The notes beneath the pieces were generated by a model. That model made no database searches. It worked only from the letters and a program-made list of their open reading frames with translations, and was not told the origin of the DNA. From the NCBI GenBank assembly GCA_002683135.1, contig NYSS01000026.1, positions 1-64,000 on the forward strand: a stretch of 64,000 bases of DNA, in the 5' to 3' direction. Below are positions 17,223-26,035 of the stretch, piece after piece; the first letter of the stretch is position 1; each line of letters opens with the position of its first letter. Source of the stretch: Planctomycetota bacterium. Lineage in GTDB: Bacteria; Planctomycetota; GCA-002687715. The translations under genes were made by a program, and so were the position numbers.

Positions 17223-18428
17223 TTAAAGGGTATTGATGCCGACGGCGAGGATGTGCTCGGACGCGGCCCGGAGTTCTTTCAGCACGGATTCGTGGGGCGC
17301 GCGATCGAGCTGGATGCGAGCGCAGGCCGCGTCGCCACCCTTGAACAACACGTTCTCCATTTCCTGGACGTTGATGCCGGCCTCGCGCAATGTGCCCAGG
17401 ACGCTCGCGAGGACCCCCACTTCGTCTCGGTGACGCACGACGAGCAGGTGCGTGGCGTCTGCGTGGTCAGCGAGGTTCACGCAGTTGAGTACGCTGCCCT
17501 CGCTCAAGAACGTGGTCACGATGCGAACCACTTCCTCGGCGACCGCGGCCTGAGCCTGGGCCGTGGAGGCGCCGATGTGGTGCGTGCCTTGCACCCCCTC
17601 GCATGAAAAGACACCCGGGTCGAACTCGCCCGATCCAACCGTCGGTTCGTTAGCGAAGACATCGAGGCCAGCGCGTATCCGTCCTTGCTGGACGGCGGCT
17701 TGGAGCGCCGGCTGGTCAATGACGTCGCCCCGCGAGGTGTTGATGACGATGGCCCCATCTCGGAGGTCGGCCAGCAGCGCGGCGTCGACGAGCCCGCGGG
17801 TCTCCTCGTTGAGGGCGAGGTGGACGCTGAGGACGTCGCATTGTCGGGCGACGTCCGCGGGGGTCTGCCCATACGTGACGCCAAGCGCTTCCGCTCGCGA
17901 TGGGGTCAAGGAGCGGCTCCATGCGACGACGTCCATGCCGAACGCGTGTGCGCGCGGGATCATCTCCCGTCCGATTCCGCCGAGCCCGAGGAGCCCGAGG
18001 GTCCGCCCAAGTATCCCCTGCGCCTTCTGGTAGCCCTTCTTGTTCCAGATGCCGCTCCTCAGGTCGAGGGCCCCGTCAACGAGGCGGCGGTCGAGAGACA
18101 GGATGTGAGCGAACGCGAGTTCGGCGACCGCGACGGAGTTCTTTCCAGGGCAGTTCGCGACGTATACGCCGCGCGCGGACGCCTCCGCGACGTCGATCGT
18201 GTTGACGCCGGCTCCCGCGCGGATGATCAAGGCCAGCGTCGGCGCCGCGGCGAGGTGCATCGTTTGAACCTCGGTGCTGCGGACGATCAGTATGCTCGGC
18301 CGTTCGGCTGCCAGGGCCGCGGCGAGGGCTTCATCCTTGATGTCCGGTGCGCATGCCACCACGCAACCCGCGGCGGTCAATGCGTCGACCTCTGCGGCGG
18401 GGAACTTGTCGGCGACGAGGACCTTCAT
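17223..18428 (-). CDS. serA: D-3-phosphoglycerate dehydrogenase
   Basis: 401 residues. It oxidises 3-phosphoglycerate with NAD+, the first step of serine synthesis. It has the substrate/NAD domains with GLLGLGGIGREMIPRAHAFGMDVVAW (Rossmann loop), the catalytic region with HHIGASTAQAQ, and one C-terminal ACT domain from about 325 (HLLVVRHRDEVGVLASVLGTLREAGINVQEMEN). This is the short form of about 400 residues, lacking the extra ASB domain of the long form. The ACT domain suggests serine feedback. It is downstream of the DUF1015 gene by nine bases and upstream of mqnB by three. Confidence 0.94.
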   Translation of the reverse strand: MKVLVADKFPAAEVDALTAAGCVVACAPDIKDEALAAALAAERPSILIVRSTEVQTMHLAAAPTLALIIRAGAGVNTIDVAEASARGVYVANCPGKNSVAVAELAFAHILSLDRRLVDGALDLRSGIWNKKGYQKAQGILGRTLGLLGLGGIGREMIPRAHAFGMDVVAWSRSLTPSRAEALGVTYGQTPADVARQCDVLSVHLALNEETRGLVDAALLADLRDGAIVINTSRGDVIDQPALQAAVQQGRIRAGLDVFANEPTVGSGEFDPGVFSCEGVQGTHHIGASTAQAQAAVAEEVVRIVTTFLSEGSVLNCVNLADHADATHLLVVRHRDEVGVLASVLGTLREAGINVQEMENVLFKGGDAACARIQLDRAPHESVLKELRAASEHILAVGINTL

Positions 18429-18437
18429 GGCAGCTCC

Positions 18438-19664
18438 TTAGAACGTGTGCACGATCAACCCGGAGCGCAGCTTGGGCTCAAACCATGTGGACTTTGGCGG
18501 CAGCACGCGCCCCTCGTCGGCGACCGCCATGAGTTGGTCTGTGCCGAGGGGGAACAGGGAGAAAGCGCAGCCGTCACCGCGCTGGTCGACACGTTGTGCG
18601 AGCGCGGTCGTGCCGCGGATGCCGCCGACAAACGAGATGCGATTCGAGGTCCTCGGGTCGTCGATTCCGAGGATCGGAGCCAGGATGCTGTCTTGGAGGA
18701 TGGCGGCGTCAAGGGACGCGACCGGATCGTCCTGGAGGATCGATGATGTCGGGGCTTCAAGCCCGTACCAGCGGCCGCCCAGGTACATGGAGAAGCTGCC
18801 GCGGGTTGCCGGGGCGGGGCTCCGGTCGGGGGTGAGCGTCATCGCGCTGCCGACGCGGTCAAGGAACGCATCCGCGTCCATGCCGTTGAGGTCATGTATC
18901 ACCCGGTTGTAGGGGAGGATCCGTAGCTGGGCTTCGGGGAACAGCACGGCCAGGAACAGGTTGTAGTCCTCAGAGCCATCGTGTGCGTCGTTCCCGGCGC
19001 GCATCGCCTCCCGCGCGCGGCTGGCGGACGCGCTCCGGTGGTGTCCGTCCGCGACATAAGTGCAAGGCAGGTCCTCGAAGGCCAGCGTAAGGGCGGCGTG
19101 GTCAGTCACCCGCCACACGGTGTGCCCGACGCCGTCCGGGGCGGTGAAGTCGTACAGGGGGGGCGTCCCTGTGACGTCTGCAACCAGGGTGTCTATGGCG
19201 TCGGTCCCCCTGTAGGTGAGAAAGACGGGGCCTGCGTGGGCTCGCATGGTGACCAGGTGGCGCGTGCGGTCATCCTCCTTCTCGGGGCGGGTCTTCTCGT
19301 GTTTCTTGATCAGGTCGCGATCGTATTCGTCCACCGAGCATCGCCCGACGACCCCGACCTGATGATGCTCGCCCATCGTCTGTCGGTATATGTACAGCGC
19401 GAGCTCGGGATCCGCCGTGAGCGCGCCTTCTGTCTGGAGGCGTTCGAGCCCCATGCGACCCTGCTCATAGACCGACTCGGAGTACGGGTCGGTGCCTTCG
19501 GGGAGATCGATCTCAGGTCGGACGACGTGGAGGAAGCTCAACCGGTCGTCGCCGGCCAGCGCCCGTGCCTCAGCCGTGTCGACGACGTCGTAGGGGACGC
19601 TGGCGACTCTTGCGGCGAGGTCTGGTGGCGGGCGGAGAGCCTTGAGGGGTCGTAAGACTGCCAT
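18438..19664 (-). CDS. DUF1015 family protein
   Basis: 408-residue soluble protein of the DUF1015 family, recognised by RPLKALRPPPDLAARVASVPYDVVDTAEARAL at the start, LSFLHVVRPEIDLPEG, YIYRQTMGEHHQVGVVGRCSVDEY, and YVADGHHRSASASRAREAM in the middle. The family has no proven enzyme activity but is very often found beside serA and serC, as here (nine bases to serA), so a link to serine metabolism is likely. It is the first gene of the serA-mqnB-mqnD unit and is divergent from the esterase gene. Confidence 0.9.
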   Translation of the reverse strand: MAVLRPLKALRPPPDLAARVASVPYDVVDTAEARALAGDDRLSFLHVVRPEIDLPEGTDPYSESVYEQGRMGLERLQTEGALTADPELALYIYRQTMGEHHQVGVVGRCSVDEYDRDLIKKHEKTRPEKEDDRTRHLVTMRAHAGPVFLTYRGTDAIDTLVADVTGTPPLYDFTAPDGVGHTVWRVTDHAALTLAFEDLPCTYVADGHHRSASASRAREAMRAGNDAHDGSEDYNLFLAVLFPEAQLRILPYNRVIHDLNGMDADAFLDRVGSAMTLTPDRSPAPATRGSFSMYLGGRWYGLEAPTSSILQDDPVASLDAAILQDSILAPILGIDDPRTSNRISFVGGIRGTTALAQRVDQRGDGCAFSLFPLGTDQLMAVADEGRVLPPKSTWFEPKLRSGLIVHTF

Positions 19665-19749
19665 GGGCAGATCATCCTATCCCGCGAAGAGTACAACGAA
19701 AGGCGGCGATGAACCGCGCGTGGGGCGGGCCGTGTGGCAGGATGAATCC

Positions 19750-20412
19750 ATGGACACGGAGACACTGGATTGCCTGAAGATCGGACCGGACGACGCGACG
19801 CACGTGTTCCTGTGGCTGCACGGGCTCGGCGATTCCGGCCATGGACACGCGGATGTCGTACGGATGCTGGAGTTTCCGGACGGGATCCGCGCCCAGTTCG
19901 TTCTGCCGCATGCGCCGCGACGTTCGGTGAGCGTCAACAACGGCGCCATCATGCCGGCGTGGTATGACATCCGGTCGATTGGGGGAGGGCAGCACGACAT
20001 CGGCGGGATCCGCGACGCGGCGGACCGCGTCAGCCTGTTCATCGATCGCGAGCTGGATCGCGGGGTCCCCGCTGAGCGCATCTTCTTGTGCGGGTTCTCC
20101 CAGGGCGGGTGTGTCGCGCTGCACATCGCGTTGCGCTATCCGGAGCGACTCGGATGCGCCGTCGGGCTCTCCACGTACATGGCTGACGTGGCGAGCCTCG
20201 ACGCCGAAGCGGCGCCAGAGAACGCCGACCTGCCGGTGTTTCTCGGCCATGGGCTGCGCGATCCCATGGTGCCGATCTCGGCCATGAGCCACGCGAAGGA
20301 CAAGCTGGAGAGCCTCGGGCACGAGGTCACGTGTGCGACCTATCCGATGGAGCACGCGATCTGCCCCGAAGAGGTGGCTGACCTGGGCCTTTGGCTCAGG
20401 CCTCGCTTATAG
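19750..20412 (+). CDS. Alpha/beta-hydrolase carboxylesterase (phospholipase/carboxylesterase family)
   Basis: 220 residues. An alpha/beta hydrolase of the EstB/acyl-protein-thioesterase group: LWLHGLGDSGHGHADVV, nucleophile Ser117 in GFSQGG, Asp in GLRDPMVP, and His in EHAICPEE complete the triad. No signal peptide, so cytoplasmic. It hydrolyses short-chain esters in known members. The ATG at 19750 begins the family sequence; the upstream in-frame ATG at 19642 overlaps the divergent DUF1015 gene. Confidence 0.9.
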   Translation: MDTETLDCLKIGPDDATHVFLWLHGLGDSGHGHADVVRMLEFPDGIRAQFVLPHAPRRSVSVNNGAIMPAWYDIRSIGGGQHDIGGIRDAADRVSLFIDRELDRGVPAERIFLCGFSQGGCVALHIALRYPERLGCAVGLSTYMADVASLDAEAAPENADLPVFLGHGLRDPMVPISAMSHAKDKLESLGHEVTCATYPMEHAICPEEVADLGLWLRPRL

Positions 20413-20477
20413 GGCGGGCGGCAAAAAGGACGGGGAGGGTCCCCTCGCCGAGCGGGCTGATGCGAGGGTGTGGGTGT

Positions 20478-20483
20478 TAGCAT
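20478..20483 (+). promoter_or_regulatory. Candidate -10 element (TAGCAT) close to the RNase R start
   Basis: TAGCAT ends six bases before the GTG start of the RNase R-like gene. This leaves no room for a ribosome-binding site and would give a leaderless or nearly leaderless transcript. No clear -35 box. Confidence 0.35.
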
Positions 20484-20489
20484 GGCTGC

Positions 20490-22235
20490 GTGCCGGAAGA
20501 CGACAAGAACAGCTTTGGCAGCTTTGCCGATCTCGCCCGCAGTATGGGGGTCGAGCCCGACTCCGGTGGCGCCGACGGGACGTCGGAGGGGTCTTGCGAT
20601 GCGGAGTGGGAGGAGCGGCTTCAGGGGCTGCGTTCGCACACGCGCGAGGTGATCGAGTCTGCCGGGGAGGCCTTCGGCCCCATGGCGACGGGCCCGGATT
20701 GCTACCGCGACCCGGGCAGCGAGGAGATGGAGCTCCTGGCGTCCTTCCGTATTCGCACCGTGTTCCCCGAGCCGGTTGAGTCCGCTGCGGGGGCGTTGCC
20801 TGAGGACCCTGATGCGGATGACTTCGTGGGTCGCAAGGACCTGCGCGAGGAGCGGATCTTCACTGTCGACGGTGAGGACGCAAAGGACTTCGACGACGCG
20901 ATCCAGATCACGTCGCTGGATGATGGTCGGGTTCAGGTCGGGGTTCACATCGCCGACGTGGGGCACTACGTCCGCCCTGGCAACCCGTTGGATACGGAGG
21001 CGCTGGCCCGGGGCACGAGCGTCTATGTTCCAGACCAGGTCATTCCGATGCTCCCGGAGGCGCTGTCGAACCATCTCTGCTCCCTGGTCCCCGGCCGCGA
21101 TCGGCTCGCGTTCAGCGTCACGATGATCTTTGATGGGGAGGGGCATCGGGAGTCGTACGAGGTGCACAAGAGCGTCATCCGGAGCGCTCATCGTTGTACC
21201 TACAAGGTCGTGCAGCAGCTCCTTGACGGAGAGGACAACGAGGCCACGCGGGCGCTCTCGTCGATTGCCGACGACCTGCGGTTGTTCGAGAAGTGGACGC
21301 GGCGTCAGCAGCTCTTGCGGGACCGCAAGGGCAGCCTCCGCATGCAGAGCTCGGAGCGAAAATTCAAGTTCGACGCGCAGCATGAGGTCGAGAAGATCTA
21401 TCCGTCCGAGACCTATTTCTCGCAGACCCTGATCGAGGAGACTGCGCTGGCCGCAAATCAGGCGGTCGGCGATTTCTTCAAGCAGCGAGACCTCCCGACG
21501 ATCTACCGGGTCCACCCGCGCAAGGACCAGGAGGAGATCGATGCGGTGACCAAGATGCTCGGGCAGTTCGGCATTCGCGTCCCCAACAAGGACCGTTTGA
21601 CGGGCCGCGACGTCGGGCGGCTGATCCGGGAGTGCCGCCGTCGGCCGAACGCCGAGGCGATGATTGGTCGCGTCATGGGGCTGGTGGAGCGAGCCAGTTA
21701 CGAGGTCGCCCAGGCGGAGGACACGGCGGAGCACTGGGGCCTCGCGCGCGAACACTATCTGCACTTCACGTCCCCGATTCGCCGCTACCCCGACCTCGTC
21801 GTCCATCGTTGGCTACACGACGTGATCGCCCGGCGAGGCGAGGCCGAGTCCGAGCTCCAGGCGGCGCAGCAGATCCAAGATCTGACTGACGTGGCGGGGC
21901 ACTGCAGTGTTCAGTCGGACCTCGCTCGAATGGTCGAGGACGCGGTCGACGACCTGAAGATCTGCCAGTACATGGATCGCTACCGAGAGCAGGTGCTCAA
22001 GGCGGTGTTGAAGCGCGTTTCCCCCGCCGGGCTCGAGGTGTTCCTGGAAGAGCACTACGTGACGGGCTTTATTCCGGCTCGCCTGCTCCCCGGGCGCAGG
22101 AAGGTGGAGGGGCCTCGGATGACGGTCCAATCGCGTCAGGGCTCCCGCGTTTTTGAAGAAGGGTCGACGATCCAGATCCGGGTGACCGACATCGACTTCG
22201 TCCGTCTCCAGGTGCTCCTCGACGTCGTTCCCTGA
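20490..22235 (+). CDS. rnr: RNase II/RNase R family 3'-5' exoribonuclease, short N-terminus
   Basis: 581 residues, GTG start. The RNB catalytic domain is complete: EDAKDFDDAIQI (acidic residues 130, 133, 135, 136) binds Mg2+, and HFTSPIRRYPDLVVHR is the conserved late motif. A C-terminal S1-like domain follows (about 510-581). RNase R proteins are typically 700-800 residues; here the N-terminal helix-turn-helix and the first cold-shock domain are missing, and the first 60 residues are acidic and unlike the family. The basic C-terminal tail of E. coli RNase R is also absent. Role: RNA turnover and rRNA quality control. Its stop is immediately followed by the end of the convergent DMT gene. Confidence 0.9.
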   Translation: MPEDDKNSFGSFADLARSMGVEPDSGGADGTSEGSCDAEWEERLQGLRSHTREVIESAGEAFGPMATGPDCYRDPGSEEMELLASFRIRTVFPEPVESAAGALPEDPDADDFVGRKDLREERIFTVDGEDAKDFDDAIQITSLDDGRVQVGVHIADVGHYVRPGNPLDTEALARGTSVYVPDQVIPMLPEALSNHLCSLVPGRDRLAFSVTMIFDGEGHRESYEVHKSVIRSAHRCTYKVVQQLLDGEDNEATRALSSIADDLRLFEKWTRRQQLLRDRKGSLRMQSSERKFKFDAQHEVEKIYPSETYFSQTLIEETALAANQAVGDFFKQRDLPTIYRVHPRKDQEEIDAVTKMLGQFGIRVPNKDRLTGRDVGRLIRECRRRPNAEAMIGRVMGLVERASYEVAQAEDTAEHWGLAREHYLHFTSPIRRYPDLVVHRWLHDVIARRGEAESELQAAQQIQDLTDVAGHCSVQSDLARMVEDAVDDLKICQYMDRYREQVLKAVLKRVSPAGLEVFLEEHYVTGFIPARLLPGRRKVEGPRMTVQSRQGSRVFEEGSTIQIRVTDIDFVRLQVLLDVVP

Positions 22236-23231
22236 TCAGCCGAGGGAGATCATGGCGACGCCGCCGGCGGCGACGCAGGTGCCGATCAGGGTCTGCCAGC
22301 GCATAGGTTCGCCCAGGACCAGGCGGGAGATCGGTACCGCGAATACGGGGGTGAGGGACAGCAGGGCTCCGGCGACCGCCTCGTGGGATGCGTCGATCGC
22401 AACCGTCATGCAGAGGACCCCGAGGAAGGTCCCGAAGAACACGGGGCCCAGCGCCCGTCGGCGGTCTCGTCGATCCGTCAGGAGGCCCATGAATGCGCCG
22501 ATCTGTCGCGTCCCTGCCGCGACGACGATGAGCCCGACGATCGCCCCCGTGAGCCGCACGGCGGACACAACGGCGGCGCTTTCGCAGGCGACCGTGGGGC
22601 CCTTCGAGATCTGGATGGCGACGGCCTGGGCGACGGCAGCGAGCAACCCGAGGATGATCCCGCCGCGGACCCGGCGGCTATCGGTGCCTGCGCTTCGGGT
22701 ACGGCGGCGCGTGACGTCCATGACGCCGATGACGACGAGCAAGATCCCTGTCACCTGGACCCCCCGGAGCGGTTGCCCTGCGCCGGCGAGGTTGAGGAAC
22801 AACAGCCAGAGGGGCGCCGTCGCGTGGAGGAGCGTGGCCTGACGAACGCCGACCCGGTCGATGGCGGCGAGCAGGCAGTAGTCGCCGAAGGCGAGCCCGA
22901 TCAAGCCCGACGCGATCAGCAGCCCGACCATTTCGGGGGTGCAACCGGCGAACACATCCGAGCCGGAGAGACTCAGGATTGCGGTCGTCAACCAGAAGAG
23001 GGCGGCGCCACCGATGGTCTTGAATAGATTGACGGCGAACGGCCCGTGATTCCTGATGAGGGGAGTGAACCGTGTGCTGGCCCACGCCCAAAGGGCCGAG
23101 GACAGCAGCGCTGCCCCAACGCCGAGGGCTTCGGGGGAAGGGAGGTTCAGCGGTTGCCCCCGATCTTCGTGGCCCGCTGAACGAGGTCCAGCAGGCGCCG
23201 CGCTCGTTCCCGTACGACCCCTTCGGGGCAC
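22236..23231 (-). CDS. EamA-type drug/metabolite exporter
   Basis: Inner-membrane permease of the DMT superfamily with two EamA repeats (about residues 37-170 and 190-331), ten hydrophobic segments in all. Markers are LLSSALWAWASTRF at the first segment and LTPVFAVPISRLVLGEPMRWQTLIGTCVAAGGV at the last. The start is unclear: the only in-frame ATG (23231) lies 85 bases inside the upstream gene and adds about 27 non-family residues, while the one later possibility is a CTG at 23150. Family sequence begins near the latter. Transported compound unknown. Confidence 0.82.
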   Translation of the reverse strand: MPRRGRTGTSAAPAGPRSAGHEDRGQPLNLPSPEALGVGAALLSSALWAWASTRFTPLIRNHGPFAVNLFKTIGGAALFWLTTAILSLSGSDVFAGCTPEMVGLLIASGLIGLAFGDYCLLAAIDRVGVRQATLLHATAPLWLLFLNLAGAGQPLRGVQVTGILLVVIGVMDVTRRRTRSAGTDSRRVRGGIILGLLAAVAQAVAIQISKGPTVACESAAVVSAVRLTGAIVGLIVVAAGTRQIGAFMGLLTDRRDRRRALGPVFFGTFLGVLCMTVAIDASHEAVAGALLSLTPVFAVPISRLVLGEPMRWQTLIGTCVAAGGVAMISLG

Positions 23232-24154
23232 CGCGTCAGGAGGGACTGGAGTTGAGCCGCGTGACGCTCGCTCGGGCGCCCGGCGCGCACGGCTTGGAGC
23301 CAGCGCTCCAGGTGTCGTTCGAACTTCAGCTGGGCCTTTGCGCCCGGGTCGCGCAGCGGTCGAAGCGACTCGTAGGCCGCGTCCTCTCTCTGCTCCCAGC
23401 CCTTGACGTCGTCGATGAGCCGCGCTGCGCTGGCGTGCGCTCGGTGCAGGCGCCCGTCTTCCACGTCATGGCGGGTGCGGCGAAGGCGGCGCGCAAACAA
23501 GTCCTCCAGCTCGTCGAGGAGGAGGCGGCGCTCTTCTGAGTCGGGGCGCCGCATGAGCAGCGTGCGAGCACGGGCGAGATGTCCGTGGCCGTAGGCGAGC
23601 GCGCGGACTTGCTTCTGGAGTCGGGTCTCTCCCCAGCCGGCCCGGACTCCCTTGGCGCTGGTGATCCCGGGGGTGAGGAACCGATCGAGGGTGCCCTTGC
23701 CCTGGGTGCCCCGCTGGTTCATGCGACGGCCATGGAGCGTGCCGTCAACGAGCATCAGCCAGTATTGGGGCGCGGAGGTGAACGTGATCGGTCCCGCGAC
23801 GACCAGCCCCGTGAACCAGGGCGCGCGGGCGAAGACCCGAGCATCTCGGTCGTCTCTTGGGGACGCGCCGTTCAACCACAGGACGATGTCCAGCCCTCTA
23901 TCGCTGAGGTGCGACGCTCGGCGCAGCACCCGCTCCGCTTCGACCCAATGATCTATGTGGCTGTCGAGCGCGATGACGACGACGACCACGGATCGGCCGC
24001 GGAAGTCGGAGAGCAGCCCCTGCCCGGTGTCGTTGAGGACGACGTCAGGGAGCGCGATGTCGGGGGCCGGCTTGGATGCGAAGGCGGACCAGCCGTCCGC
24101 CTGGGCGCAGATCGCGCTCGCGAGCACGAGAATCAGCGGTGCGGCGCGGCCCAT
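23147..24154 (-). CDS. Secreted protein with cysteine-free AhpC/thioredoxin-like domain
   Basis: 335 residues from ATG 24154. The signal peptide GRAAPLILVLASAICAQA is followed by a domain resembling AhpC/TSA or redoxin: SKPAPDIALPDVVLND, then LLSDFRGRSVVVVVIALD. The position where the CxxC or peroxidatic Cys should be (SHIDHWVEAE) has no cysteine, so it is probably not a redox enzyme. The C-terminal half (about 190-335) is Arg-rich and helical, with no domain I know. The alternative ATG at 24172 adds six residues and lies within a -10-like stretch. It precedes and slightly overlaps the DMT gene. Confidence 0.65.
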   Translation of the reverse strand: MGRAAPLILVLASAICAQADGWSAFASKPAPDIALPDVVLNDTGQGLLSDFRGRSVVVVVIALDSHIDHWVEAERVLRRASHLSDRGLDIVLWLNGASPRDDRDARVFARAPWFTGLVVAGPITFTSAPQYWLMLVDGTLHGRRMNQRGTQGKGTLDRFLTPGITSAKGVRAGWGETRLQKQVRALAYGHGHLARARTLLMRRPDSEERRLLLDELEDLFARRLRRTRHDVEDGRLHRAHASAARLIDDVKGWEQREDAAYESLRPLRDPGAKAQLKFERHLERWLQAVRAGRPSERHAAQLQSLLTRCPEGVVRERARRLLDLVQRATKIGGNR

Positions 24155-24161
24155 GCTGGAC

Positions 24162-24167
24162 GTTATA
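24162..24167 (-). promoter_or_regulatory. Candidate -10 element (TATAAC) before the secreted redoxin-like gene
   Basis: On the minus strand TATAAC, preceded by TGGG, lies seven bases before the ATG at 24154. It has the spacing seen at other genes here with -10-like hexamers just upstream of the start codon. Confidence 0.35.
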
Positions 24168-24187
24168 CCCATTGGGGGCGCGGCGCG

Positions 24188-26035
24188 TCAGGCGCCATCC
24201 CGGTCGACGTCGAGGCCGGCGTCGCGCATGACACGCAAGGCGTTGGTCGATGGACACGGCCCTTCGCGTAGCCGGTAGTCGAACGTCATCTGTCCAGCCT
24301 CGACGGCGTCGCGAAAGTGTAGGACCCGTCCTCGATCAGGCACCTCATCGATGAGCTTTGCCAGCTCCAGATCGTGGGTCGCGACCATGGTCGCCGCCGG
24401 GGCGTTGATCATGCCTCGCAGGACCCCTTCGGTGCCGACGTGGCGTTCGAGTGAGTTGGTACCGGCGAGGATTTCGTCGAGCAGCACGAGCGTCCCGTCG
24501 CCGGATTGGGCGCGTTCGACGCAATCGGCCAACCGCTGGACCTCGGCATGAAAGAGGGAAGAGCCTCGAGCGAGGTCGTCCTGGATGCGCATACACGTGA
24601 CGACATGGAGCGGGCGTAGTCGGAATGAGCGGGCGGGTATGGGTAGCCCGCAGCGGGCCATCACGGTGGCGAGTCCAACGGCCCTCAGGAACGTGCTCTT
24701 GCCGCTCATGTTCGAGCCGGTGATCAGCAGGATGCCCCCGAGTCGGTCGAGGTGCAGGTCGTTGCCCACTCGTGTGCCGGATGGCAGCAGGGGGTGCGCG
24801 AGGTCCTCCGCAGCCAGCACCGCGTCGGTGCAGGTTTCCGGGAACACGTGGTCGGGGACCGCCGCGGCGTAACTCCCGAGCGCCGCGTGAGCCTCGACCT
24901 GCGCGGCGGCTTGGAGCCAGGTGTCGATGCGGTCGCCGAAGCGCCGCTTCCATGCATACAGGGCGCGCCGTGCGTGGAGGTCCCACAGCAGGGCGACATC
25001 GAAGGTCAGCGCCCAGAACATGTTCCCGCGCCACGCAAGCCGCTCGACCCGCCTGTCCAGATCGGCTACGGCGTCGGAGGCTCGGCGCCCTTCTATCTCG
25101 AGGGCTCGTCGCGCGTCCCGCAGGGGCGGGGCGGACGCGGGCAGCCCATCTTCGACGCAGCGGAGGATGCGGGACCAGCCGCCGAGGGTGTTGCGGACGG
25201 ACTCGAAGCGCTCGAGGACCTCATCCACGTCGCTCGCGCGGCCGAGGAAGACGTAGTTGAGCAGCCAGAAGGGGGCGAGGGCAGACCAGGGGAGGTGGCC
25301 GAGGATGGCTGCCGCCACTGCTCCGAGGAACAACGCCGCCAAGCCGAGATCCAATAGGACGCGCCATGTTGGGTCCGGATCCGGTGTGGGCTCGCGTCCC
25401 CAGCCGGACAGTGACCGTGTCTTGTCGTCGAGGATCTCCCTCGCCACGGGTCCATGGGCGACGTCGCCGAGGAACTCCTGAAGCTCCACATGGAGGGTTT
25501 CCCGCATGTCGGCCGCCGCCGCGATATCACGCACCGCTTCTTGGCGCGCCGCGGTGTCGTGCGCCTCGTCGGGGTCGGTTAGCAAGCGGGCGAGGGCGTC
25601 GCGTCCGAGGGTGGTCTGTGTGGTGTTGATCCGCGAGAAGAGGGAGTGGGGACCGAACAGATCGAGGTCGTTTGCGTATGGGTGATCCGGGTCCGAGTAC
25701 GCGGCGCCGTCATCCTGTGTGGCATCCGACCAGCGGTCTTCTGATCGTGCGAGGGCATGCTCCCAGAATTGCACCGCGTGGCCGAGTCGGCGCCGCGCGA
25801 CGGTGCATCGCTCGCGGCGCTGGATGGCGACGATCAGCGAGAGGACGCAGAGCCCGAGGGTCGCGGTCCAGTGCAACGGGAGGATGCCGTCGGCGCTCAT
25901 GGACAGGGCGGCGACGGCGAGCACCAGGACGACCAGCCCCGCGATCGCCGCGCGGCGCTCTTGGTGGCGGGCGGCGCGGTGATCCTGGCGGCGTGCGTCC
26001 AGGCGAGTGGATATGTCGGTGTTCAACGTGCTCAC
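24188..26035 (-). CDS. Membrane-anchored MutS-family ATPase
   Basis: 615 residues starting at GTG 26035, in a GTGA overlap with the upstream FAD enzyme gene. Two hydrophobic segments near residues 30-75 and another pair near 210-260 make it membrane-bound. The C-terminal third is the MutS ATPase domain: Walker A ITGSNMSGKSTFLRAVGL (about residue 445), Walker B LVLLDEILAGTNSLER, and the family HDLEL motif. It lacks the mismatch-recognition and clamp domains of MutS1, so it is not a mismatch repair protein in the usual sense. Membrane MutS-like proteins of this size occur in many phyla and have no established role. Confidence 0.85.
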   Translation of the reverse strand: MSTLNTDISTRLDARRQDHRAARHQERRAAIAGLVVLVLAVAALSMSADGILPLHWTATLGLCVLSLIVAIQRRERCTVARRRLGHAVQFWEHALARSEDRWSDATQDDGAAYSDPDHPYANDLDLFGPHSLFSRINTTQTTLGRDALARLLTDPDEAHDTAARQEAVRDIAAAADMRETLHVELQEFLGDVAHGPVAREILDDKTRSLSGWGREPTPDPDPTWRVLLDLGLAALFLGAVAAAILGHLPWSALAPFWLLNYVFLGRASDVDEVLERFESVRNTLGGWSRILRCVEDGLPASAPPLRDARRALEIEGRRASDAVADLDRRVERLAWRGNMFWALTFDVALLWDLHARRALYAWKRRFGDRIDTWLQAAAQVEAHAALGSYAAAVPDHVFPETCTDAVLAAEDLAHPLLPSGTRVGNDLHLDRLGGILLITGSNMSGKSTFLRAVGLATVMARCGLPIPARSFRLRPLHVVTCMRIQDDLARGSSLFHAEVQRLADCVERAQSGDGTLVLLDEILAGTNSLERHVGTEGVLRGMINAPAATMVATHDLELAKLIDEVPDRGRVLHFRDAVEAGQMTFDYRLREGPCPSTNALRVMRDAGLDVDRDGA

